Source: Cyclobacterium amurskyense
Lineage (GTDB): Bacteria; Bacteroidota; Bacteroidia; Cytophagales; Cyclobacteriaceae
NCBI RefSeq assembly: GCF_001050135.1
Contig: NZ_CP012040.1
Coordinates: 2,515,001 to 2,579,000, forward strand
DNA: 64,000 nt
Direction: 5' to 3'
The notes beneath the pieces are model-generated. The model did not search any database, was not told where the DNA came from, and saw only the letters and a list, made by a program, of their open reading frames with translations. The position numbers were made by a program, and so were the translations under genes. Numbering within the stretch: the stretch's first letter is position 1; every line of letters starts with the position of its first letter. Shown in pieces: positions 37,677 to 45,137 of the stretch.

Positions 37677-37877
37677 TGGCATTTAAGAGATGGGAAATAC
37701 GAAAAAATATTTAACTTTCAGCGCTTAAAAGCTTTGCTATCTCAGGGGACAGCTTTGATTTTTAACAGTCAATTTTAACTTTGGGAACAGACATAAAAAA
37801 ATGCCCATGCCCTAATTTAAAGGAGTATAATAAAAAATTATTAATGATCCTTGCAATTTAATCCTCAATCCAATAAA

Positions 37878-37907
37878 AAATCCCCGAAAGCCAACTTTCG
37901 GGGATTT
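37878..37907 (-). terminator. Terminator of the small gene beside the integrase
   Basis: 13-bp perfect stem (core TCCCCGAAAG), loop CCAA, with an A-run on its left that is a T-run on the minus strand. Confidence 0.85.
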
Positions 37908-37915
37908 ATGAAATT

Positions 37916-38110
37916 TCAATTGCTATCCAAATAAAGGATAGCTTCAAAAGTTTTAAGCCGCTTTCGTGCCAAAAAGTGATCCGCAATGAGATCAATCAAG
38001 TTTTTTTTGAAGGTAAACTCATCTTCCTTCAACTCTTCAAACTTTTCCTGAAAGGCTTTAAACTCCTTCAATAGTTCATCCACCTTTTCAATGTGTTCGG
38101 GATTTAACAT
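37916..38110 (-). CDS. Small helical protein beside the integrase
   Basis: 64 residues, rich in Glu, Lys and Phe (EHIEKVDELLKEFKAFQEKF), predicted to be two amphipathic helices. It has a clear terminator eight bases after the stop, so it is likely expressed. It lies 171 bp downstream of the recombinase on the same strand. It could be a directionality factor or a small regulator, but no DNA-binding motif is evident. Confidence 0.55.
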   Translation of the reverse strand: MLNPEHIEKVDELLKEFKAFQEKFEELKEDEFTFKKNLIDLIADHFLARKRLKTFEAILYLDSN

Positions 38111-38281
38111 TTCATTGTTAGTGAAACAAGCATTCCTAGGGAACTGAATGCCGGTTGGTTACCCGTAATCATATTATACTGCTATTCCATTTTTATAGCA
38201 TATTCCCTAAACGTTTGAAAAACTACAATATACGAAATTCCCCAATCTATTTCATCAAAAAATCTATGTAAATCACCAATA

Positions 38282-39472
38282 TTAAAAGGCAATGTTTTCC
38301 TGGTCGGCCAAGGTTATGCCAATGTATCCCAGTGTTACGTCTAGCGAACTGTGCCCGAGAAATTTACTCAGTTTGAGCAGCTCCACGCCTTTTTCGTAAG
38401 CCAACCTGGCAAAGGTTCTCCTGGCTGTGTGCCCCGAAATTTTACGGTATTTTGGCGTCGCTTCTGTTAGGAATTGAGATCCTGACCGCTTGTAGGTTTC
38501 TATTACATCGTTAATCCTTGCTCTTTGACATAAAATTTTAAGTTTCCTATTTTCATTTTGTCCGGAGGTGATCGGAAAAGACTTGTATTTCTTTAACAAT
38601 GCCAGAGATTTAGTACCCTCGCTTAAAGTAATACCATGAAGTTTACCCTGTTTTTGAATATTGAACTCAAGCCTATTCCCTTTAAGATTCAAAATATCTA
38701 CGTGCTTCATATCACTATGCCGTAAACCAGTGTAACAGCGGAAAAGAAAGCAATCTTTGACTACCTGTTCTGATTCAGTACACTCCACTGCTTCGAGAGC
38801 TGCAAGTTCATCCTGGCTCAGCCATATAATCTTACCTTTATAGGTTTCTACTCTGTACTCCTCAATATCCATTGGGATTGTAATATTCAGGGATCGACCA
38901 AATTTACAGGCCTTTTTTATTATTTTGAAAAGATCCTTAATGTAGTTGTTTGTCAACTGCCGTTTTACCAATTTATCCCTGTAGTTATCAAATAATTCGG
39001 TAGTAAGTTCTTGGTAGGCTAATTTCGGATAATAACTATGAAGGGAATTTTTGACGGTAAGAAACTTCTTCAGATGCGTATGGGCATACCTGTTTTTGTA
39101 TTGTTCCATATACTTATCAAAAAGTTCGTAGAAGGTGAAATTAGCTTTTAGGTCTATTGGCTTCTTCCTGACTTCTCCGTTAATCTTCTCCCTGAACATC
39201 TGTTGAAACATTTCGATAGAACGATTATCATTCTTCCCTATATGAAACAGTAGTTTCCAGAGCTCCCGAATTTGAGTTATTTTTTGGGTAAGTGTCGTAT
39301 CGCTTTCCACTTGCTGAAGTGCCTGGTTCCAATACTCTGGATTTACCTTAATGTTGAGTTGGAATTTAACAATCTTGCCATGGATCTCGTGTTTGAAAAA
39401 CAGCGGCGTTTTTCCAGATTTCTTACTTACCCGTTGCTTGTTTAGGTAGAGTGAAGGTAGTTGTTTTCTCAT
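38282..39472 (-). CDS. Tyrosine recombinase (island integrase)
   Basis: 396 residues, Bacteroidota phage/ICE type. An N-terminal arm-DNA-binding domain (about 1-95), a SAM-like core-binding domain (about 105-205, FYELFDKYMEQYKNRYAHTH) and the catalytic domain follow. Catalytic residues: Arg in CYTGLRHSDM, HTARR (His-x-x-Arg), GHSS and the nucleophile Tyr in VTLGYIGI near the end. It cuts and rejoins attP with the tRNA-Asn 3' end. It lies 100 bp inside attR, with putative arm sites between gene and att core. All catalytic residues are present, so it is probably active. Confidence 0.95.
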   Translation of the reverse strand: MRKQLPSLYLNKQRVSKKSGKTPLFFKHEIHGKIVKFQLNIKVNPEYWNQALQQVESDTTLTQKITQIRELWKLLFHIGKNDNRSIEMFQQMFREKINGEVRKKPIDLKANFTFYELFDKYMEQYKNRYAHTHLKKFLTVKNSLHSYYPKLAYQELTTELFDNYRDKLVKRQLTNNYIKDLFKIIKKACKFGRSLNITIPMDIEEYRVETYKGKIIWLSQDELAALEAVECTESEQVVKDCFLFRCYTGLRHSDMKHVDILNLKGNRLEFNIQKQGKLHGITLSEGTKSLALLKKYKSFPITSGQNENRKLKILCQRARINDVIETYKRSGSQFLTEATPKYRKISGHTARRTFARLAYEKGVELLKLSKFLGHSSLDVTLGYIGITLADQENIAF

Positions 39473-39483
39473 GTTTTCTGGTT

Positions 39484-39533
39484 AAAATGTTGTACAGTTT
39501 GTTGTACGGATTTAGTATAAATATACAACATTT
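39484..39533. promoter_or_regulatory. Cluster of putative integrase arm sites by attR
   Basis: AAAATGTTGTAC at 39484, TGTTGTACGGA at 39500 and the inverted form TACAACATTTTT at 39522-39533, within 40-90 bp of attR. The first matches 18434-18445 by attL. They may also overlap the integrase promoter, giving autoregulation. Confidence 0.5.
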
Positions 39534-39572
39534 TTAGCGTAAAACCGCCCATACAGGCTGCATTCAAGCATA

Positions 39573-39594
39573 GTTCGAGCCCAAGAGGAGGAGC
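39573..39594 (+). repeat. attR core repeat
   Basis: 22 bases identical to 18371-18392. The sequence to its right (terminator at 39596) is what would originally have followed tRNA-Asn. Confidence 0.85.
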
Positions 39595-39595
39595 T

Positions 39596-39625
39596 AAAGC
39601 CAGCACAGATAGTGTTGGCTTTTTT
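39596..39625 (+). terminator. tRNA-Asn-type terminator, unit 1
   Basis: AAAGCCAGCAC (39596-39606) with GTGTTGGCTTT (39612-39622), one G-T pair, loop AGATA, T-run to 39625. The GIY-YIG ATG follows five bases later. Identical copies are at 39988 and 40380. Confidence 0.8.
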
Positions 39626-39629
39626 CGTT

Positions 39630-39896
39630 ATGGATCAGTATTATGTCTATATCATATATTCTGAGTTAATCGATAAATTCTATGTTGGACAGACAGGGGA
39701 CATCGACAAAAGACTCCTATTTCACAACGATTCTCAAAGGAATAACATCTGGACTAAAAGAGGGATTCCCTGGGTACTCAAAAAAGCGATTCCCTTCAAC
39801 TCTAGAACAGAAGCATTGAAGGCTGAAAAATTTATAAAAAATCAGAAATCTAGAAAAGTAATTTTAGCTATTATTCAAAACGGATACAGTAAATAA
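39630..39896 (+). CDS. GIY-YIG nuclease, unit 1
   Basis: 88 residues from the ATG at 39630; a GTG further up would lie inside the terminator stem and is unlikely. Motifs: VYIIYS (GIY) at 6-11, FYVGQTG (YIG) at 17-23, an Arg helix (DKRLLFHND), GIPWVLKKAIPF, and the Glu helix TEALKAEKFIKNQKSR. It is nearly identical to units 2 and 3 (one residue differs from unit 2: N/S before QKSR) and distantly similar to the tRNA-Pro-linked enzyme. It may cut tRNA genes or RNAs; no linker or specificity domain is present. Confidence 0.8.
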   Translation: MDQYYVYIIYSELIDKFYVGQTGDIDKRLLFHNDSQRNNIWTKRGIPWVLKKAIPFNSRTEALKAEKFIKNQKSRKVILAIIQNGYSK

Positions 39897-39897
39897 T

Positions 39898-39986
39898 TTA
39901 GAGCATCTGATCCCGGTCGACCGGGAAGGGTCCTTGGTTCGCCTGTCCCGAGATCAAAGTGAATCGGGAAGCCCAAGAGGAGGAGC
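39898..39986 (+). pseudogene. Palindrome-disrupted tRNA-Asn copy, unit 1
   Basis: Starts TTAGAGCATCTGA as in the D-arm and 5' anticodon stem, then a perfect 16-base palindrome (39911-39926, TCCCGGTC/GACCGGGA) in place of the anticodon loop and 3' stem, then GGGTCCTTGGTTCG as in tRNA-Asn. A second palindromic insert (39946-39969, TCCCGA...TCGGGA) sits inside the T-loop, and the 3' end GCCCAAGAGGAGGAGC is normal. The 5' acceptor strand is missing. It cannot be a normal tRNA. Confidence 0.8.
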
Positions 39987-40021
39987 TAAAGCCAGCACAG
40001 ATAGTGTTGGCTTTTTTCGTT

Positions 40022-40288
40022 ATGGATCAGTATTATGTCTATATCATATATTCTGAGTTAATCGATAAATTCTATGTTGGACAGACAGGGGACATCGACA
40101 AAAGACTCCTATTTCACAACGATTCTCAAAGGAATAACATCTGGACTAAAAGAGGGATTCCCTGGGTACTCAAAAAAGCGATTCCCTTCAACTCTAGAAC
40201 AGAAGCATTAAAGGCTGAAAAATTTATAAAAAGTCAGAAATCTAGAAAAGTAATTTTAGCTATTATTCAAAACGGATACAGTAAATAA
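40022..40288 (+). CDS. GIY-YIG nuclease, unit 2
   Basis: 88 residues, same motifs as unit 1. It differs from unit 1 by Ser for Asn in FIKSQKSR. ATG five bases after the terminator T-run. Three near-identical copies in a row may raise expression or simply reflect amplification. Confidence 0.8.
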   Translation: MDQYYVYIIYSELIDKFYVGQTGDIDKRLLFHNDSQRNNIWTKRGIPWVLKKAIPFNSRTEALKAEKFIKSQKSRKVILAIIQNGYSK

Positions 40289-40289
40289 T

Positions 40290-40378
40290 TTAGAGCACCT
40301 GATCCCGGTCGACCGGGAAGGGTCCTTGGTTCGCCTGTCCCGAGATCAAAGTGAATCGGGAAGCCCAAGAGGAGGAGC
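40290..40378 (+). pseudogene. Palindrome-disrupted tRNA-Asn copy, unit 2
   Basis: Same structure as unit 1, shifted by 392 bp, with one change (GAGCACCTGA for GAGCATCTGA). Confidence 0.8.
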
Positions 40379-40413
40379 TAAAGCCAGCACAGATAGTGTT
40401 GGCTTTTTTCGTT

Positions 40414-40680
40414 ATGGATCAGTATTATGTCTATATCATATATTCTGAGTTAATCGATAAATTCTATGTTGGACAGACAGGGGACGTCGACAAAAGACTC
40501 CTATTTCACAACGATTCTCAAAGGAATAACATCTGGACTAAAAGAGGGATTCCCTGGGTACTCAAAAAAGCGATTCCCTTCAACTCTAGAACAGAAGCAT
40601 TGAAGGCTGAAAAATTTATAAAAAGTCAGAAATCTAGAAAAGTAATTTTAGCTATTATTCAAAACGGATACAATAAATAA
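40414..40680 (+). CDS. GIY-YIG nuclease, unit 3
   Basis: 88 residues. It differs from unit 2 by Val for Ile in GDVDKRL and Asn for Ser near the C-terminus (NGYNK). All motifs are intact. Silent and conservative changes between units suggest the frame is maintained. Confidence 0.8.
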   Translation: MDQYYVYIIYSELIDKFYVGQTGDVDKRLLFHNDSQRNNIWTKRGIPWVLKKAIPFNSRTEALKAEKFIKSQKSRKVILAIIQNGYNK

Positions 40681-40681
40681 T

Positions 40682-40770
40682 TTAGAGCATCTGATCCCGG
40701 TCGACCGGGAAGGGTCCTTGGTTCGCCTGTCCCGAGATCAAAGTGAATCGGGAAGCCCAAGAGGAGGAGC
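40682..40770 (+). pseudogene. Palindrome-disrupted tRNA-Asn copy, unit 3
   Basis: Same structure as units 1 and 2. It is followed by a different terminator instead of another cassette, so it marks the end of the array. Confidence 0.8.
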
Positions 40771-40775
40771 TTAAT

Positions 40776-40812
40776 AGTCCACTTACATAAGAATGTATGT
40801 GGACTTTTTTTT
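40776..40812 (+). terminator. Terminator closing the cassette array
   Basis: AGTCCAC...ACAT pairs with ATGT...GTGGACT (40776-40788 with 40793-40805), short loop, then eight or more T. Confidence 0.85.
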
Positions 40813-40877
40813 TAGGAATTATTATAATAAGAAAGACCTAAAAGTGGGGGATTGAGATGAAATAAATAGGTACAAAA

Positions 40878-40914
40878 AAATAGCAGCAGAAAATAGTTTT
40901 CCGCTGCTATTTTC
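40878..40914 (-). terminator. Terminator of the fucosidase gene
   Basis: AAAATAGCAGC (40878-40888) pairs with GCTGCTATTTT (40904-40914). A-run on the left gives a T-run on the minus strand. Confidence 0.85.
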
Positions 40915-40942
40915 AATTTAGCAGTCAAAATTAAATTGCCGC

Positions 40943-43204
40943 CTATTTTACCAATAGTCCAAGTTCTGCTATTGCAGCAAATGTATTGCCTCCGGCAATT
41001 CTTTTGGCTTCAAGTTTTATATATCTTGTTTTTATAGGGCTTCTAAAGTCATGCCGTCTCAAAGTAGGGTCATTGATTAGGTTACCAAACTCAAAACCCT
41101 CTAGAAGTTGCCAGTTTTTTCCATCTGAGCTGTAATAAATATTTCCTAACTCTATCATGCCCTCTTTGTCCTTTAATGGTGGCAAATAGGTGAATCCTGT
41201 AATGGTTTGAGAGGTGCCTAGGTCCACAGTTATTTGTTGTCCCCCATTTTTACTTCCTATTGCCTTGTAATAACTTTCTTGTTTACCGTCAATTGCATTG
41301 AAAGCATCATGATTAACTTCAGAAGAGGATGCGCTTACAATTTTCCAATCTCCTTTGACGGCTCCGAAGAGGGAATTAGTGATTGCACCACGATCATTTT
41401 TACCAAATGCTGCTGCTGTTACTTCTCCATGAGACAAATGAAAAGGCCCTTCATACAAATTAGATTGGCTGTTGGGTTCACTTCCATCTAAGGTATACCT
41501 TATGCTTAGGTCTTTATTGAGGCTCCCGGCAATATCTTGTTCATAGGTCTTCCAGCCAAAATCCACTTTTTTTGGCGCAATGCTTATCATACCTTTTAGG
41601 TTTCTTTCAATGGTTAATTGTGGAGGACGGGTTTCATAATAGTAAGCAGCCACTTTACTTATGGCGGGGATATACCTTTCTTCATCTACTGTAATCCGAA
41701 GCTTGTTGGTGTAAACTTCAGGAAATCGGAGGATGTTTTTATAGCCTATATTGTATCCATTTGCTATTTCTTTCCATTCCCCATCAAGTAAAGCCTCCAA
41801 TGTGAAGGCCGCCACTCTTTCACCATGAGATTTGATTGCTTCTTGGATAACCAATCGATTCATTTTTATGGGGGCTTTCAAGCTAATCTCAAATGATTTT
41901 GATTGGTCGAGTAAAATAAAGCTTTGGTCATCATTGTCCAGAACCTCTTTGGGTCCTTTGGCATCAATTAATAAGTCCTTACTATAAGTATTCCTTATTC
42001 TCTTCCCTACTTCCTTAAGTACTTTTACATCCCTATCAGGAAAAAGCCCTTGGGTGTTAGGGGGGATGTTGAGAAGGAAGATTGAGTTTCCACCAACAGC
42101 TCTTTCGTACATGTCAAAAACGTCATCAGCACTTCTTACTCCTTGTTCGTGGTCATTTCGGTAAAACCAGCCTTCTCTAATGGAAGTATTTGTCTCTGCA
42201 GGTTGATAGTGCAAATATTTAGCCGTGTATAAATTTTCCAAAAAAGCAACTTCTTCCCCGGTAATGTCTTCAAAGCGATTCATCTGATTAGGGTTTTCCT
42301 GATATGGGATAACATTCCATTCTATCTTTCGAGTTTGCCCTGATTCGTTGCCACACCACCTGATGTCTTGTCTGCCAAAAATAACAGCTTCTGGGGCTAG
42401 TTTTCTGATTAAGGTTTTCCAGGAGGAGTAATCATAGGTTTGGCCACCTTTTCTTTTCGGGTGGGCGCCATCAAACCAAACTTCTTTTATAGGACCATAC
42501 TCGGTAAGTAATTCAAAAAGTTGATTAAGGAAATATTCATTATAATCATCTACCTCAAATTCGAAAGTAGTTTGGTTTTCAAATGGCCTTCCTTTTACAA
42601 CTGCAGGAATGGTTCTTTTCGTTTTTTTACTAAGATTTCCATACAGACCCAAAGGGTTTTCAATTTGGTACAAATCTGCAGGAGAAAGGTATACACCAAG
42701 GTCAAGCCCATATTTTTCGCAGGAGGCAGCGAGGTCTTTCAATACATCGCCTTTGCCATTTCTAAAACCTGTAGACATCAGACCATGTGTGGTGTACCTT
42801 GATTGCCATAATACAAAGCCATCATGATGTTTGGCAGTAAAGATTACCTTGGTCATGCCAGCAGCTTTCATTGCTTCGCACCATTGGTCCGTATCAAGTT
42901 CTTTTAAATCAAATACGGTAGGATCCTCCATGCCGGAACCCCATTCTTTGGCCGTAAAAGTATTTGGGCCAAAATGAACAAAACCAATAAACTCATCTTT
43001 AAGCGCATTGTATTGGTTTTCTGTCGGTACAACATGGGCAGCCTTGAGACGAATGTTGTTTTGATTGTCATCCTTGTCAATGTCATAAGTTGATCTAGGT
43101 GCTAATAAAAGGCCATTTTTTGAAGGACTGCAAGCAATAGAAAGGAGCAGGCACAGGCCTATCAAGATATTAGTAGGCTTCTTTAGGTCTAAGGGTAATT
43201 TCAT
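40943..43204 (-). CDS. GH29 alpha-L-fucosidase with C-terminal sugar-binding domains
   Basis: 753 residues. A lipoprotein signal (LIGLCLLLSIAC) places it in the envelope. The GH29 barrel spans about 55-400: FIGFVHFGPNTFTAKEWGSG, IFTAKHHDGFVLWQS and the nucleophile Asp in EVWFDGAHP (about residue 243). It removes alpha-L-fucose from glycans. It continues with a beta-sandwich, a chitobiase/hexosaminidase C-terminal-type segment (LSIRYTLDGSEPNSQSNLYE, about 570-610) and an F5/8 type C (discoidin) domain (about 650-753, YLPPLKDKEG, RYIKLEAKRI). It is single, not in a PUL. It is divergent from the phosphatase gene at 43545. Confidence 0.9.
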   Translation of the reverse strand: MKLPLDLKKPTNILIGLCLLLSIACSPSKNGLLLAPRSTYDIDKDDNQNNIRLKAAHVVPTENQYNALKDEFIGFVHFGPNTFTAKEWGSGMEDPTVFDLKELDTDQWCEAMKAAGMTKVIFTAKHHDGFVLWQSRYTTHGLMSTGFRNGKGDVLKDLAASCEKYGLDLGVYLSPADLYQIENPLGLYGNLSKKTKRTIPAVVKGRPFENQTTFEFEVDDYNEYFLNQLFELLTEYGPIKEVWFDGAHPKRKGGQTYDYSSWKTLIRKLAPEAVIFGRQDIRWCGNESGQTRKIEWNVIPYQENPNQMNRFEDITGEEVAFLENLYTAKYLHYQPAETNTSIREGWFYRNDHEQGVRSADDVFDMYERAVGGNSIFLLNIPPNTQGLFPDRDVKVLKEVGKRIRNTYSKDLLIDAKGPKEVLDNDDQSFILLDQSKSFEISLKAPIKMNRLVIQEAIKSHGERVAAFTLEALLDGEWKEIANGYNIGYKNILRFPEVYTNKLRITVDEERYIPAISKVAAYYYETRPPQLTIERNLKGMISIAPKKVDFGWKTYEQDIAGSLNKDLSIRYTLDGSEPNSQSNLYEGPFHLSHGEVTAAAFGKNDRGAITNSLFGAVKGDWKIVSASSSEVNHDAFNAIDGKQESYYKAIGSKNGGQQITVDLGTSQTITGFTYLPPLKDKEGMIELGNIYYSSDGKNWQLLEGFEFGNLINDPTLRRHDFRSPIKTRYIKLEAKRIAGGNTFAAIAELGLLVK

Positions 43205-43544
43205 ATTGGATGTTTTGTTATTTTTTTATATAAAAAACCAAACATAATAAAAAAATTTATTTTTCTGTAAAGGCTTTGGTCTTATATTAGGTTTTATTCC
43301 TTGGGAGGTAAATAATATTTTTCTACCTTGGAGTTGTGGAATAGATCGCCTCCCAATTGTCATTCGAAACGAATGAATGGATGAAAAGAAGAGAATATTG
43401 GAACAGGGGAGTTCCCAAAGAAATGAATATAAAATAGTAAAAAAAATATCGACAACCATTCATTTGAGAGTCTATATGTATTGGTTTGAATAGTAGGAGA
43501 TTAAATATAAATTCATTGATAAACCAAGTACCTCTATAAATAAA
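43205..43544. other. Divergent promoter region, fucosidase and phosphatase genes
   Basis: 340 AT-rich bases between two divergent genes. I see no unambiguous -33/-7 pair and no operator-like palindrome. Confidence 0.35.
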
Positions 43545-45137
43545 ATGAAAATGCAATTCAAAGTTTTTTTAGCCTTACTGTTTGCTTGTGTTTGCACTCA
43601 GTCTATGGCTCAGGTAATTGAGATTAAGCCCTATCTACAAGATGTAGAACCAAATTCTGCCATAGTAATGTGGCAAACTTCAGAGGGAGAGGAAAGTATT
43701 GTGGAATGGGGGACAAGTCCTAATCTAAGCAATACTGCTAGCGGAACAGCTGAGGCAATCAATTTTGATGAGGTACAGGTTCATACCGTTAAAATCACCG
43801 GTCTGGATCGTTTTACTGAATATTATTACCGTGTTCGAACAGGAGATGTGGTCTCTGATATCTTTCAATTTAAAACACCTCCTTTTTCTAATGATGGGGA
43901 AGATTTTAAGATGGTGGCCATGAGTGATATGCAATATGATCACAATCAACCTGATAAATTTAGTGAAGTGGTGAACGAAGGTGTTATCGGTTACCTTGAA
44001 AAAGAGTTTGGTGGATCTTTGCCGGACAATTTGGCCATGGTGCTTATTCCGGGTGATTTGGTGCAGACAGGATCTAAATTTTATCAGTGGAAAGATCACT
44101 TTTTTAATCCAGCAGAGAAATTATTTTCTGAAGTGCCCGTATATCCTGTACCGGGTAATCATGAGCGGAATTCAGTGTATTACTTTAAGTATTTCAGTTT
44201 GCCAGAGAATGGTACTCCGGCCTATGCAGAACACTGGTGGTACAAAGATTATGGCAACACACGTGTAATTGGATTGGATTCAAATGATGGTTACAGAAAT
44301 TTGTCAGAACAACTTGATTGGCTAAAAAAACTACTTGCAGACACAGAGAAAGACGATAATATCGATTTTGTTTTTGCTCAATTGCATCATCCTTTTAAAT
44401 CCGAACTTTGGATTCCCGGCGAAGAGGATTTTACAGGGAAAATTGTGACAGAATTGGAACAGTTTTCAACCAAGACCGGGAAACCTAGTATCCACTTTTT
44501 TGGGCATACGCACGGCTATTCAAGAGGACAGTCCAGGGACCACAAGCACCTTTGGATCAATGTTGCTTCAGCTGGCGGAGCGATAGATAACTGGGGCGAA
44601 TTTGAAGGAAGGGACTACGATGAATTTACGGTTACTCAAGATGAATACGGCTTTGTAATGGTATCAGTAGATGGAAACAGAAAAGACCCTAAGTTTACCA
44701 TTAAGCGTATCAGCAGAGGTAATACGATAGCGCATAGGGAAAATGAATTGAGGGATAGCATTACCGTATGGAGAAAAGAGCGCAAACCATCTGCTCCCGA
44801 AGCTCTTTCTCCTTCTGGAGAGGGCGTTTCTATAAAGGGTGCTGTTTTGAAAGCGGGAGAGTTTAAAAGCGAATTTACAGGCACCTTTCATGCCGCTTCC
44901 CATTGGCAGGTGTCAAAATCAGAGGATTTTGAAAATCTAGCTTATGAGAGCTGGCAACAATTTGAAAACTGGTATTATAAAGAAAACCGACAAAAGGACG
45001 ATGACTTAACCGATGAAAAAACGGAGCGACTCAATCCAAATACTACTTATTATTGGAGGGTTCGCTTTCGGGATCAAAACCTGAATTGGAGTGATTGGTC
45101 TGAGGTTAAGACTATTAAAACAGAAGACAAATTATAA
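43545..45137 (+). CDS. Secreted purple-acid-phosphatase-like metallophosphoesterase
   Basis: 530 residues. Signal peptide to about residue 22 (FLALLFACVCTQSMAQ). An N-terminal fibronectin-III/PAP-N domain (about 25-110, NSAIVMWQTSEGEESIVEWG) is followed by a calcineurin-like domain with the five metal motifs: MSDMQYD, LIPGDLV, PGNHE, LHHPF and FGHTHGYSR (about 125-325). A second Fn3-like domain closes the protein (about 425-525, TYYWRVRFRDQN). It hydrolyses phosphate esters in the periplasm or outside; the substrate is not evident. It has no operon partner. Confidence 0.88.
   Translation: MKMQFKVFLALLFACVCTQSMAQVIEIKPYLQDVEPNSAIVMWQTSEGEESIVEWGTSPNLSNTASGTAEAINFDEVQVHTVKITGLDRFTEYYYRVRTGDVVSDIFQFKTPPFSNDGEDFKMVAMSDMQYDHNQPDKFSEVVNEGVIGYLEKEFGGSLPDNLAMVLIPGDLVQTGSKFYQWKDHFFNPAEKLFSEVPVYPVPGNHERNSVYYFKYFSLPENGTPAYAEHWWYKDYGNTRVIGLDSNDGYRNLSEQLDWLKKLLADTEKDDNIDFVFAQLHHPFKSELWIPGEEDFTGKIVTELEQFSTKTGKPSIHFFGHTHGYSRGQSRDHKHLWINVASAGGAIDNWGEFEGRDYDEFTVTQDEYGFVMVSVDGNRKDPKFTIKRISRGNTIAHRENELRDSITVWRKERKPSAPEALSPSGEGVSIKGAVLKAGEFKSEFTGTFHAASHWQVSKSEDFENLAYESWQQFENWYYKENRQKDDDLTDEKTERLNPNTTYYWRVRFRDQNLNWSDWSEVKTIKTEDKL

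Larger units (their letters stand above)
18371..39594. mobile_element. Genomic island in tRNA-Asn
   Basis: Bounded by a perfect 22-bp direct repeat of the tRNA-Asn 3' end (18371-18392 and 39573-39594), with a tyrosine recombinase gene ending its coding strand 100 bp from the right repeat. The interior is more AT-rich, and its genes are defence, replication-like and peptide-biosynthesis genes unlike the flanks. No relaxase, T4SS or capsid gene is visible, so it is at most a mobilisable or satellite-type integrative element about 21.2 kb long. Several fragments (20303-20649) show it has been decaying. Confidence 0.85.
39595..40770 (+). repeat. Three tandem 392-bp cassettes: terminator, GIY-YIG gene, broken tRNA-Asn
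   Basis: Units start at 39595, 39987 and 40379 and are nearly identical. Each holds an intrinsic terminator, an 88-codon GIY-YIG gene and a tRNA-Asn copy in which two palindromes replace or interrupt the anticodon and T arms. The near-identity points to recent amplification. The same layout with unrelated sequence occurs at tRNA-Pro (17421-18016). Confidence 0.92.

Noticed and set aside
37521..37778. 85-codon plus-strand ORF
   Set aside because: No family, no leader and a large palindrome in the middle; kept as a repeat observation, not as a gene.
18371..39594. Prophage
   Set aside because: No capsid, terminase, portal, tail or lysis gene is visible between the att repeats.
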